Of a DNA stretch of 64,000 nucleotides, positions 25,959 to 35,200 are shown piece after piece. The stretch's first letter is position 1, and each line of letters opens with the position of its first letter. The position numbers were made by a program, and so were the translations under genes. Under the pieces are notes generated by a model that saw only the letters and a list, made by a program, of their open reading frames with translations, searched no databases and had not been told where the DNA came from. This stretch comes from Rhodococcus sp. KBS0724. GTDB lineage: Bacteria; Actinomycetota; Actinomycetes; Mycobacteriales; Mycobacteriaceae. The stretch covers positions 1,817,501 to 1,881,500 of the forward strand of contig NZ_VCBX02000001.1 in the NCBI RefSeq assembly GCF_005938745.2. Reading direction: 5' to 3'.

Positions 25959-27152
25959 ATGCGGTCGAGGCTTGTGGAGTATCACTGTTCGAATGGGCTG
26001 CTCACGGATACACGCGTCAGTCGGGCAACGGACGGTCTGCTGCGCTACCGGCAGTTGGAGCCGTCACTGTCGGAGTTACTCGATGTTGCGGTGCACCGGT
26101 TTGCCGGGCGAACGGCGGTCGAGGAGGTGCATGGGGAGCAGATCACCTTTGCCGAACTGTGGGCCGAATCGTCTCGGGTTGCCGGCGGGTTGAAGTCGCG
26201 GGGAATCGAGATCGGCGATCGGGTGGCCATTCGGTTTGCGGCCGGTGTTCGGTGGCTGGAAGCGTGCCTCGGCGTCATCCTGGCCGGTGGAGTTCCGGTG
26301 TCCCTCGGTGCGCAGTGGGCCGACGCGGAGGTTTCCGCCGTGATCGCGGACAGTGGGTCGGTGCTGGTGCTCGACGGGGAACTGCCGCACGGGGTTCCGT
26401 TCATCGACGACGGTGCTGCGCCGGACGAGTTGGCGGTTCTGGCGTATACCGCAGATCCGTCCGGTGCGATGCTGGGCGTCGAATTGAGCAACGAAAATGT
26501 GCTCTCGACTATCGAGGCGTTACTGCATTCGCGGGACTACGGCGTCGAGGGTGTGCGAAATCTTCTGGTTGACAGTGATTTTCGATCCGTCCGGCAGTTG
26601 GTTCATGTGCTCGCCACGTTGGTGGTCGGCGGTACCGTCGTCGTTGCGGGTGATTTTTGGCGTGAGTGCACCCATACCGTCGACATTGTCACCGGGCGCC
26701 CCGAGGATCTCCTCGAACCACGATTGCTTTCGGTGGGCCCGGCGGCACGGGCCGGTTCACGATCCGTGAAGTGGGTGGACTGCAGTGGGTCGCCGGTCAC
26801 GGCGGAGGAGGAAGAGAAGCTACTGGCGGCATTTCCGGCTGCGCAGCATGTGATCGGTTGGGGAAAGACCGAGACGTGTGGCGGGGGACTGATCTTGCCG
26901 ATCGAATCGGCTTCGACACATTTGGGGAGTGTGGGAATCGCTTTCGGCGGAATGGAAGTCGCGTTGTACGGACCCGACGCGCCGGGCGGATACGGCGAAC
27001 TGTGGTGCCGGGGGCCGAGTGTCGCGCGCCGGTACTGGAATTCGCCGGAAGTGACGTCGTCTCGTTTCACGCAGGGCTGGTTCTGCACCCATGACACCGC
27101 GCAGATCGATGCGGAAGGCTTCGTCCGTATTGTCGAACGAAACGTCGCGTGA
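25959..27152 (+). CDS. Truncated, motif-degenerate AMP-binding (acyl-CoA synthetase-like) protein
   Basis: About 397 aa, clearly related to the N-terminal domain of ANL adenylating enzymes (SELLDVAVHRFAGRTAVEEV; ITFAELWAESSRVAGGL; GDRVAIRFAAGVRWLEACLGVILAGGVPV). The phosphate-binding A3 loop, normally TSGTTGxPKG, reads TADPSGAMLGV. The adenine motif survives as GWGKTE, and the TGD motif reads THD. The chain stops at GFVRIVERNVA, just before the hinge and the whole C-terminal domain with its catalytic Lys, usually about 110 aa more. ATG at 25959 has GGAGG 5 nt upstream. It is either a decaying gene or a catalytically dead acyl-binding partner of the flanking crotonases. Confidence 0.75.
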   Translation: MRSRLVEYHCSNGLLTDTRVSRATDGLLRYRQLEPSLSELLDVAVHRFAGRTAVEEVHGEQITFAELWAESSRVAGGLKSRGIEIGDRVAIRFAAGVRWLEACLGVILAGGVPVSLGAQWADAEVSAVIADSGSVLVLDGELPHGVPFIDDGAAPDELAVLAYTADPSGAMLGVELSNENVLSTIEALLHSRDYGVEGVRNLLVDSDFRSVRQLVHVLATLVVGGTVVVAGDFWRECTHTVDIVTGRPEDLLEPRLLSVGPAARAGSRSVKWVDCSGSPVTAEEEEKLLAAFPAAQHVIGWGKTETCGGGLILPIESASTHLGSVGIAFGGMEVALYGPDAPGGYGELWCRGPSVARRYWNSPEVTSSRFTQGWFCTHDTAQIDAEGFVRIVERNVA

Positions 27153-27192
27153 GCGAGTGCGCGGCGTCGTCAAGACTACGAGAGGGAGCCAG

Positions 27193-27954
27193 ATGGCAGA
27201 CGAGGTACTCACCGAGCGGCGCGGGCGGACGCTGATCATCACGATCAACCGGCCCGAGGCACGAAACGCGATCAACGCGGCGGTCAGTCACGGATTGGCG
27301 GCTGCTGTCGAAGAACTCGACGGTGATGACGAGCTGTCATTGGCAGTGCTGACCGGCGCGGGCGGAAATTTCTGTGCCGGGATGGATCTCAAGGCATTTG
27401 TGACCGGCGAGAACGTCCTGGTCCCGGGGCGAGGACTCGGTTTCACCGAAGGGCCGCCGCGCAAGCCGATCATTTCGGCGGTCGAGGGCTACGCGTTGGC
27501 CGGCGGCACCGAGTTGGTGCTGGCCACGGATCTGGTCGTTGCCTCGCGCGAAGCCAAGTTCGGAATCCCCGAGGTCAAGCGCGGTCTGGCCGCAGGCGCC
27601 GGCGGATTGTTCCGTCTGCCCAAGCGCATTCCGTATCAGAAGGCCCTGGAATATGCCCTGACCGGTGATGCTTTCACCGCGGAGGAAGCGCATTCGTACG
27701 GATTTGTGAACACGCTGACCGAACCGGGTCAGGCGTTGGAGGGTGCATTGGCTCTCGCTGACCGCATCAGCCGTAACGGTCCGCTGGCCGTCGCGGTCAC
27801 CAAGGAGATCATGGTCAAGGCCGCTGGATGGTCGGACGACGAGGCTTTTGCCAACCAGTTGCAGTTGCTGGCACCGGTTTTCGGATCCGAGGATGCACGA
27901 GAAGGTGCGACGGCTTTTGCCGAGAAGCGCGCGCCCGTATGGAAGGGTCGGTAA
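27193..27954 (+). CDS. Enoyl-CoA hydratase (crotonase family)
   Basis: About 253 aa. TINRPEARNAIN near the N-terminus, the oxyanion-hole segment AGGNFCAGMDLKAF, and ALAGGTELVLATDLVVASR with AKFGIPEVKRGLAAGAGG are typical of enoyl-CoA hydratases in beta-oxidation or sterol side-chain degradation. ATG at 27193 has GAGGGAG upstream; the longer in-frame extension overlaps the previous gene. The gene lies 40 bp after the truncated synthetase, and an adenine deaminase starts 6 bp after its stop, so they may share a transcript. Confidence 0.92.
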   Translation: MADEVLTERRGRTLIITINRPEARNAINAAVSHGLAAAVEELDGDDELSLAVLTGAGGNFCAGMDLKAFVTGENVLVPGRGLGFTEGPPRKPIISAVEGYALAGGTELVLATDLVVASREAKFGIPEVKRGLAAGAGGLFRLPKRIPYQKALEYALTGDAFTAEEAHSYGFVNTLTEPGQALEGALALADRISRNGPLAVAVTKEIMVKAAGWSDDEAFANQLQLLAPVFGSEDAREGATAFAEKRAPVWKGR

Positions 27955-27960
27955 CACGAC

Positions 27961-28923
27961 ATGGCTACACCAGTTGCCGAACTGCACATGCACATCGAGG
28001 GTTCGCTCGAACCCGAGCAGATCTACCGCCTCGCCGAGCGAAATCGAATGGACTTGCCCTACAAGGACATCGAAGACCTGAAGTCCCGCTACGAGTTCTC
28101 GGATCTGCAGTCGTTCCTCGATCTGTACTTTGCCAACATGGCAGTTCTGCGCACAGCCGAGGACTTTGCGGATCTCACGCGGGCGTACTTCCGTCGTGCT
28201 GCCGCTGCAGGTGTCTCGCACGCCGAGTTCTTCTTCAACCCGCAAGCGCACGTCGTCCGGGGTGTTCCGTTGACCGAGGTGCTCGACGGAATCATGGATG
28301 CCGTTGCATCCAGCGAGCGGGAGTTCGGACTCAGCAGTAGCGCCATTGCCGCGATTCTGCGTGATCAACCGGTCAGGGATGCCGAGGAGATCTTCTCGGA
28401 GATCATCCGGTTGCAGGCCCCAATTGTCGGTCTGGGCCTCGATTCTGCAGAGGTGGGTAACCCGCCGTCGCTCTTCGAGGACGTGTTCGCGCGGGCTCGC
28501 GCCGAGGGGCTTCACGTGGTTGCCCATGCCGGTGAGGAAGGCCCGCCGGAGTACATCTGGCAGGCGCTCGACATCCTCGGTGCAGAACGCATCGACCACG
28601 GCGTCCGCGCTCTCGAAGACCCGGCGCTGGTCGAGCGCCTGGTGGACGAGGAGATCCCGCTGACGGTCTGCCCGTTGTCGAATGTTCGTCTTCGCGTGTT
28701 CGACAAGCTCGAGGATCACCCGTTGCGGACGATGCTCGACCTCGGGCTCGTCGTGACAGTCAATTCCGACGATCCCGCATACTTCGGCGGGTACGTCGAC
28801 GACAACTTCGCCGAACTCGGTCGAGCAATCGGGTTGACCGAGTCCGAACGTGAGACGTTGGCCCGCAATTCGATCAAGGCGTCGTTTGCCAGTGAATCGC
28901 GGAAAGCGGAATTGCTGCGTTAG
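27961..28923 (+). CDS. Adenine deaminase (adenosine-deaminase superfamily)
   Basis: 320-aa zinc metallohydrolase that deaminates adenine to hypoxanthine in purine salvage. The metal-binding HMHIEGSLE is at residues 9-17. VGLDSAEVGNPPSLF is typical of the adenine-deaminase branch. HAGEEGPPEYIWQAL carries the next His and catalytic Glu, then IDHGVRALED, and NSDDPAYFGGY holds the catalytic Asp pair. Length and the GNPPS segment fit adenine deaminase better than long adenosine deaminases. It is 6 bp downstream of a crotonase gene and tail-to-tail with the lactone oxidase gene, with 10 bp between stops. Confidence 0.9.
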   Translation: MATPVAELHMHIEGSLEPEQIYRLAERNRMDLPYKDIEDLKSRYEFSDLQSFLDLYFANMAVLRTAEDFADLTRAYFRRAAAAGVSHAEFFFNPQAHVVRGVPLTEVLDGIMDAVASSEREFGLSSSAIAAILRDQPVRDAEEIFSEIIRLQAPIVGLGLDSAEVGNPPSLFEDVFARARAEGLHVVAHAGEEGPPEYIWQALDILGAERIDHGVRALEDPALVERLVDEEIPLTVCPLSNVRLRVFDKLEDHPLRTMLDLGLVVTVNSDDPAYFGGYVDDNFAELGRAIGLTESERETLARNSIKASFASESRKAELLR

Positions 28924-28933
28924 AGAAGCGAAC

Positions 28934-30247
28934 TCACTCGCCGAGAACCTGGCGCAGGTAGTCGTTGTCGAAAACGCGGTCCGCGTCGTACTTGTCTCGG
29001 ACGGCGATGAAGTTGTCGAGTTTTGCGTACGTGGGGCGTAAGTCGTCGACGGACCGGTTGTGCATCTTGCCCCAGTGCGGCCGGCCGTCGACGGCTTTTG
29101 CCATCGCTTCGACTGCGGCGAAGTACTCGGTCTCGGACCGGCGGTGATATTGGTGCACCGCGACGTACGCCGTATCGCGGCCGTTGGCGGTGGAGAGCCA
29201 CACGTCGTCGGCGGCGGCAAAGCGAACCTCGACGGGAAACGCAACGTTGGTTCGGGTTCTCTCCAGCCACTGGTTGATCTCGTGGAGTAGATCTTTGACG
29301 TGTTCCGCCGGGACGGCGTATTCCATTTCCTTGAACTTCACCCGGCGCGGCGATGCAAATACCCGGTAGCTGCGGTCGGTGTATTCGCGTGCGCCGAGCA
29401 GGCGTGACGAGATCTGGTTGATAGTGGGGATGGCGGCCGGCGCGCGTGCGGCGATGCGGTTGACGCCCTCGAAGAGCGTGTTCGACATGAAGTCGTCCTC
29501 GATGAAGCTTCGGATCGCGCCGACAGGGTTCAACGGCGTGTCGCCGGGGAGACGCGTGTTCCGTTTGGTGAGGACTCGATCGGTGTGGGGGAACCAGTAG
29601 AACTCGAAGTGGTCGACGCCGCGGCACTCGTCTTCCATAGTGTCCAAGATGTGGGACAGCGTGTCGGGTTTTTCAACTGCGTGCAACGTGAATCGAGGTG
29701 AACACGAGAGCGTGAACTTGGTGATGATGCCGATCGCGCCCAAGCCGATTCGGGCAGCTTCGAACAGTTCCGGATTTTGATCCGCGGAGGCGGTGACAAT
29801 TGCGCCGTCGGCTGTCACGATTTCGAGGCTGTGAATCTGCGTCGACAGTCCACCGAATGCGGCGCCGGTCCCGTGTGTTCCGGTACCGAGGGCTCCGGCA
29901 AGGGATTGGGCGTCGATGTCGCCGAGGTTGGTCATCGCGTAACCGCGTTCCCATAACGCCTCGTTGAGGGCACGCAGGCGGGTGCCGGCGAGGACTGTGA
30001 CTAGAGCCCCGTCATCGGTAGGCGTGATCGATTCGATCCCGGAGAAGTTGTCGAGACTGACAAGAACTCCGTCGGTGACGGCAGCGCCGGTAAAGGAATG
30101 ACCGGCCCCGACTGCTTTGACACGCCACCCGCGAGTTGCGGCTTCGGCAACAAGTGTGGCGAGCTCACGAGTGTTTCTCGGGGTTGCGAATTGTCGCGGT
30201 GAGGCGCGTTGAGTGCCTGCCCAGTTCTGCCAAGTTTCTGAAGCCAT
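28934..30247 (-). CDS. FAD-dependent D-arabinono-1,4-lactone / L-gulonolactone oxidase family protein
   Basis: About 437 aa, VAO-type flavoprotein. The FAD-binding domain has GAGHSFTGAAVTDGVLVSLDN, with the His position used for covalent FAD in this family, and GTGTHGTGAAFGGLSTQI. The C-terminal ALO domain shows EFYWFPHTDRVLTKRNTR and the motif PHWGKMH. It likely oxidises a sugar lactone or related polyol. ATG at 30247 is chosen; the longer frame would cover a palindromic operator. It is divergent from a TetR gene. In M. tuberculosis a similar oxidase (Rv1771) lies near an aldolase-like PLP protein (Rv1769), as here. Confidence 0.88.
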   Translation of the reverse strand: MASETWQNWAGTQRASPRQFATPRNTRELATLVAEAATRGWRVKAVGAGHSFTGAAVTDGVLVSLDNFSGIESITPTDDGALVTVLAGTRLRALNEALWERGYAMTNLGDIDAQSLAGALGTGTHGTGAAFGGLSTQIHSLEIVTADGAIVTASADQNPELFEAARIGLGAIGIITKFTLSCSPRFTLHAVEKPDTLSHILDTMEDECRGVDHFEFYWFPHTDRVLTKRNTRLPGDTPLNPVGAIRSFIEDDFMSNTLFEGVNRIAARAPAAIPTINQISSRLLGAREYTDRSYRVFASPRRVKFKEMEYAVPAEHVKDLLHEINQWLERTRTNVAFPVEVRFAAADDVWLSTANGRDTAYVAVHQYHRRSETEYFAAVEAMAKAVDGRPHWGKMHNRSVDDLRPTYAKLDNFIAVRDKYDADRVFDNDYLRQVLGE

Positions 30248-30261
30248 TCGACAATCATGTA

Positions 30262-30279
30262 CTTGGACGTTCGTCCAAG
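30262..30279. promoter_or_regulatory. TetR operator O1 (lactone oxidase / tetR intergenic)
   Basis: Perfect palindrome CTTGGACG-TT-CGTCCAAG, 14 bp upstream of the oxidase start codon and 46 bp upstream of tetR. A related site lies at 30979-30996. Confidence 0.75.
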
Positions 30280-30325
30280 CAAGCATTGCGCCTAGTTTTT
30301 CCGCTCTCCGTTCTACGATCATGGG

Positions 30326-30973
30326 ATGCTGAACAGGCTTCCGGCGGACGAGCGCCGCACACAACTGATCGAATCTGCCATATCCATCGCCGAACAGCGC
30401 GGCGTGAGTTCAGTGACGGTTCGTGCCGTAGCCGAAGAGGCGGGCGTATCGCTGGGCGTGGTTCATTACTGTTTCGAGAGCAAAGAGGAGCTCATCGCTG
30501 CGATGGGCGAGACGCTGATCGTTCAGCTCAGTGAATCGTTGCAGCATGCCTTCGGGCAGGTCCGCCACGCACCTGATCTGACGGGGATCCAAGGACTGAA
30601 GGAATTGCTGCACATTGGCTTGACGGGAATGTGGCCTCTTATCGAGGCGACGCCTGATCGGCAGTTGCTGACCTACGAGATCACGGCTCAGGCTCTGCGC
30701 AGTCGTAACCTCGGTGCCGAGCGCGCGGGGGCCGTCGCCAGCGACCAGTACCGAATCATGGACGAGCATGCCATCACTTTTCTCGAAGAGTGCGCCAAGA
30801 TTTCCGGAACTGTCTGGACCGAGTCTTTGCAAGCGTTGGCGCGATGGAGTCTGGCGATGATCGACGGGCTCGTGCTGCGCTGGCTTGTCGATCGTGACTC
30901 CGACGCAACCATTGCGGAATTCGGCGAAATGGTTCAGGTCATTGCCGGAAAGGCGATCGAGGCGCCGCACTGA
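30326..30973 (+). CDS. TetR/AcrR family transcriptional regulator
   Basis: 215 aa. The HTH covers about residues 8-55, with VTVRAVAEEAGVSLGVVHYCFESKEELIAAM, and the C-terminal domain is helical and of AcrR/BetI-like length. It sits between the lactone oxidase (divergent) and the PLP-enzyme gene (same strand, 66 bp downstream). Matching palindromes precede both neighbours, so it very likely represses the oxidase, itself and the PLP enzyme. No clear Shine-Dalgarno precedes its ATG. The inducer is probably the substrate of the oxidase or PLP enzyme; that is inferred from context. Confidence 0.92.
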   Translation: MLNRLPADERRTQLIESAISIAEQRGVSSVTVRAVAEEAGVSLGVVHYCFESKEELIAAMGETLIVQLSESLQHAFGQVRHAPDLTGIQGLKELLHIGLTGMWPLIEATPDRQLLTYEITAQALRSRNLGAERAGAVASDQYRIMDEHAITFLEECAKISGTVWTESLQALARWSLAMIDGLVLRWLVDRDSDATIAEFGEMVQVIAGKAIEAPH

Positions 30974-30978
30974 CCCGA

Positions 30979-30996
30979 CATGGACATGCGTCCAAT
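30979..30996. promoter_or_regulatory. TetR operator O2 (upstream of the PLP enzyme)
   Basis: CATGGACATGCGTCCAAT matches O1 at 14 of 18 positions and keeps the TGGAC/GTCCA arms. It starts 6 bp after the tetR stop and ends 43 bp before the PLP-enzyme GTG. Confidence 0.65.
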
Positions 30997-31039
30997 TCGG
31001 GTGTTGACTTAGCCGCAACGCCCCGAAGATAGGACACAC

Positions 31040-32215
31040 GTGAGAACAACACTGGATCGACTTACTGCCGCTACCGCTGATGTCGACCCGCCCCTGGCCG
31101 CTCTCGACCTGACGACCCTGCGCAGCAATGCCGCCGATCTGGTTCGCCGGGCCGGGGGAACTCCGGTGCGGGTTGCGAGTAAGTCGGTCCGGTGCCGCGC
31201 CGTGCTCGAGGAAACTCTGGGCAGCGGGCTCACCGAGCAGGGTGGATTTCGCGGAATCATGGCCTACTCACTCCGCGAAGCATTGTGGTTGGTCGGTCTT
31301 GGTGCCCGCGACATCCTGATGGGATATCCCACCGTGGATCGTGGAGCATTGGCCCAACTCGCCGGCGATCCTCTTGCGATCGCGTCGATCACGCTCATGA
31401 TCGACGACGACGCTCAACTCGACGTCATCAGATCCGCTGCCTCCGGAACTGCGCCGATTCGGGTGTGCCTCGACGTGGACGCATCCTTGCGGATCGGGCC
31501 GATACACTTGGGCGTCCGACGCTCGCCGCTTCGCGAACCGAATGATGTTGCCGCACTGGCCTTGCGTGCGCGGTCACGCGGATTCTCCGTTGTCGGGGTC
31601 ATGTTCTACGAAGCGCAGATCGCCGGGTTGCCCGACACCAGCGCGCCGATCGGCTGGGTAAAGAAGGCATCGGCCCGGGAGTTGTCGCACCGGCGAGGGG
31701 CCGTTGTTTCTGCGGTCACTGATGCGGTGGGCACCCTCGAGATTGTGAACAGTGGTGGCACCGGGTCACTCGAAGTCAGTTCTGCCGATTCGGTGGTCAC
31801 CGAAGTAACAGCGGGTTCGGGACTGTACGTACCGACGCTCTTCGACAGATACCGCGCCTTCCGTCCGGACCCCGCTCTGTTCTTTGCGCTCTCCGCGGTT
31901 CGTAAACCGACGCCGAAGGTCACCACACTCTTCGGTGGTGGGTACATCGCCTCCGGGCCGGCAGGCGCCGCGAGGGTTCCGAAACCGATGCGTCCACTGG
32001 GCCTGACATTGCTCCGCAACGAAGGCGCAGGAGAGGTGCAGACGCCGGTCACCGGACGGGCTGCCGGCGACATCGCGATCGGTGACCGCGTGTGGTTCCG
32101 TCACGCGAAGGCCGGTGAATTGTGTGAGCGGTTCGATCACGTGCATCTGGTTGATGCCGACGGCACCGCCACCGCGGTACCCACGTATCGCGGCGACGGT
32201 CAGTGCTTCGGCTAG
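31040..32215 (+). CDS. PLP-dependent amino acid deaminase/aldolase (fold type III, alanine-racemase-like)
   Basis: 391 aa with an N-terminal alanine-racemase-type barrel: PVRVASKSVRCRAVLE places the PLP-binding Lys near residue 48, and GLTEQGGFRGIMAYSLREALWLVGLGARDILMGYP follows the usual beta strands. The C-terminal beta domain resembles D-threonine aldolase or D-serine dehydratase. The likely reaction is on a D-amino or beta-hydroxy amino acid. GTG at 31040 is the start. It is downstream of a TetR gene and its candidate operator. Its stop codon and that of the convergent helicase gene share the four bases CTAG. Confidence 0.82.
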   Translation: MRTTLDRLTAATADVDPPLAALDLTTLRSNAADLVRRAGGTPVRVASKSVRCRAVLEETLGSGLTEQGGFRGIMAYSLREALWLVGLGARDILMGYPTVDRGALAQLAGDPLAIASITLMIDDDAQLDVIRSAASGTAPIRVCLDVDASLRIGPIHLGVRRSPLREPNDVAALALRARSRGFSVVGVMFYEAQIAGLPDTSAPIGWVKKASARELSHRRGAVVSAVTDAVGTLEIVNSGGTGSLEVSSADSVVTEVTAGSGLYVPTLFDRYRAFRPDPALFFALSAVRKPTPKVTTLFGGGYIASGPAGAARVPKPMRPLGLTLLRNEGAGEVQTPVTGRAAGDIAIGDRVWFRHAKAGELCERFDHVHLVDADGTATAVPTYRGDGQCFG

Positions 32216-35200
32216 CCGGCCGTCAGGCGCATGAAGGCTCCGAGTTCCACCAACCCAGCGGGAGTAGTCGGCATGTACTGCGTCAGTGCATACGACCGGA
32301 CGATGATGGCGCACCATTTTCCGCGTGAGACAGCAACATTGAGACGGTTGCGGGAGAGCAGAAACGACATTCCGCGTGGAACGTCCTCGACCGCGGACGC
32401 CGCCATCGATACGATCGCGACTGCCGCCTCACGTCCCTGGAACTTGTCGACGGTGCCCACCTCGACGTCGGTGAACCCAGCCTCGGTGAGGTCACGCTCG
32501 ATGGTGCCCACCTGAGCGTTGTATGGCGCGACCACCAGAATGTCAGCCTCGGTCAGGGGACGGGTGCCGTCGAATTCGCTGGGATCGGTCCACGGTGTTC
32601 CGAGGAGTTCGCGGATCTGCGTGACGATCACGGCAGACTCTTCGGGTGAATACGTCGAGTTGCCGGAATGGTCGACGTACACCGTGTGCACACCCGCCGC
32701 AAGACCGTCGAGTTTCCGTGCGGCACTTACCGACTCTTGTGACAGGAGCTTGCCCTCGTAGGACAGAGCCGACACCGGCGCGCACAGGTCCGGGTGCATC
32801 CGCCAGGTCTTTTCGAGGAAGTACCCCAACTCCGGTGGTAGAGCGCCGTGCCCCTCGGCGAGCCAACCGAGCGCGGACTCGTCAACAGGTTCGGGATGAG
32901 TTCCCTGACTGACCTGCGGCAGTTGTTGGGGATCGCCGAGTAGCAGCAGATTCCGCGCGGAAACGGCAACGGCGATGGTGTTGGCCAGCGCAAACTGGCC
33001 GGCTTCGTCCACGACGAGGAGATCGAGGCTGCCAGGGGGCACTCGATCGGTGTTGGCAAAATCCCACGCAGTGCCGCCGATCACGCACCCTGTGGACTGC
33101 GCCTCGGCCAGGAAGCGGGGGAACTGCTGGGCCGTGATGTCGGTCCACTCCGCAGTTCGGCTGCGGCTGCCCTTCTTCGCCACCAGAGCCGGATCGAGGC
33201 CGGCTTTGACGATGCCGCCCAGCATGTTCTCCACCACCGAATGTGATTGCGCAACAACACCGATCCGCCACTGGTGCTGCTCCACCAGAGCCTTGACCAC
33301 TCGCGCCCCGGTGTACGTCTTACCGGTGCCGGGCGGGCCCTGGACGGCAACGTAGGAGTCGTCCAGATCGAGAACGGCAGCCGTGATCGCGGACGCGTAG
33401 TCGTTGCCTTCGCCGACCGGAGGTAGCGCTTCGTCGGAAAGGGTTCGAGGCGCAAGTCGACGCAGAATGTCGACCGCGGCGCGGCGCGGCAACCCGGGCA
33501 ATCCGTCGCAGGCTTCGGATGCCGCTGCAGCGATGGACTTTTCCATCGGCACCGTCGGGATCGGGCGTCCAGGAGCCAAGGCAACGGGAGTCTCGGAGAA
33601 TTCGTCACCTCGCAGCAGTTCCTCGATGGTGACAACGTCGAGATTTCCGGATTTCGCGACCGAGACGATCTTCACCCCGTTGGTGCCTCGCTGCGCCGGA
33701 TTGTCGCCGGCAACGGCGTCGGGGGCGGGGACCTCGTACAGCGCATACATGTCGGTGCCGGGACTCAATGTTGTGCCCGTGCCCAGGGTTCCGGTCAACT
33801 GGATGTGCCGACGCGGCTTCTGCCTGGCAGTGTTCTTGTGCCAGTCTGCTTGAATGTCAGGCACGTCCACCACCATCACGTCACGGACGTCGAGGAGATC
33901 TTCGATGGGTGCCGACAAGCGATCGAAGTGCGCCCACCAGTGCGGCTTCTTCTCTCGGCTGTGGTACCCGACGGCTGCCGCGAGGAGGGCTGCGGCATGT
34001 TGCTCGGCGGTACGCGTCGAACCGGCTTTGTGCCCGGCGAATTCGCGTAGTTCGATTTCGGTTTCAGTGAGATCTTCCACCGGCAGTGCGATCTGCCCCG
34101 TCGGCTGACGCAGGGTGATGTCGTGTTCGATCGCGCGATCGACCAACCAGTTGCGCAGTCGGAGTGTCGATTCGCAGTCGTACTCGTTGTAATCGGAAAT
34201 GCCTTGCAGCAGTTCACGGGCCTCGTCGTCTTTGCCGCGCTCGCGTAGTTCGCAGTAGTCGGAGTACGCAACCACGGACGCGGCGGCGTTGACGACATCA
34301 CCGTCGCGGCCGTGTTCTCCCATGTACAACGGTTCGAGTTTCTTGATGCTGTACGAGCGGGCCCCGATCCGCAGTGCCGAGCGAACCAGCGGATACAGAT
34401 CCACGAGCACGTTCTCGCGGAGCAGCGTGTCCACGACCTGCTCGCCCACTCCGTGGCGCGCGGCGAGTCGCAAGAGCGCGGACTTCTCGTAGGCCGCGTA
34501 GTGATAGACGTGCATCCCCGGATGAGCCTCGCGCCGCGCGGTCACGTAGTCGAGAAAGTCGACGAGCGCCTGGCGTTCACCGGCGCGGTCATGCGCCCAG
34601 AACGGCTTGAACACGTAGTTCTCCGCCGGACCTTCGACGACGCCGAACAGGTACTCGAGCCCCCAGTCTGTGGAACCGTCCTCCGCCCACAGAGGATCAC
34701 CTTCGAAGTCGAAGAAGATGTCTCCGTCGTCCGGAACCGGCAGCCCCCCGAGTACGGACGGTTTGTAGATATGGAACTCGGCTTCGCCGGATTGTTCCTG
34801 GCGCAACTGCAGCGCGGCCTGCGCGCGCAACTTCTCCAGAGTGTCGCGGCGGATACCGTCGACGGTTCCGGTGCTGACGGCCAACTGATCGATCGAACCG
34901 ATGCCGGCGGCAATCAACTGCAGACGCTGATTACCCCGGAGACCAGCCACCAGGAGCAGATCTCGGTGGTTCTCGACTTCCACGCTGCACGTATCGCACC
35001 GTCCGCAGCGCAGGTATCGGCCGTCGAGCCACTGCGCGGGTGTTCCCTCGGCGTGATGTTCGTCGAGAACCTGCTCGAGCTTGGCTCGGCTTGCCGAGAA
35101 CACCGGCGCGATGTCACCGATGTCATGAGACGACGTGCTGCCGTCGCCGAGCATCAGGTGTACCTGATCGGAGGCGGCGATGGCGTTGCGGCCCAGCGCG

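Noticed and set aside
27337..29244. 635-codon open frame on the minus strand across the crotonase and adenine deaminase genes
   Set aside because: It crosses two well-identified genes on the other strand, including their intergenic space, and its composition is that of an antisense shadow.
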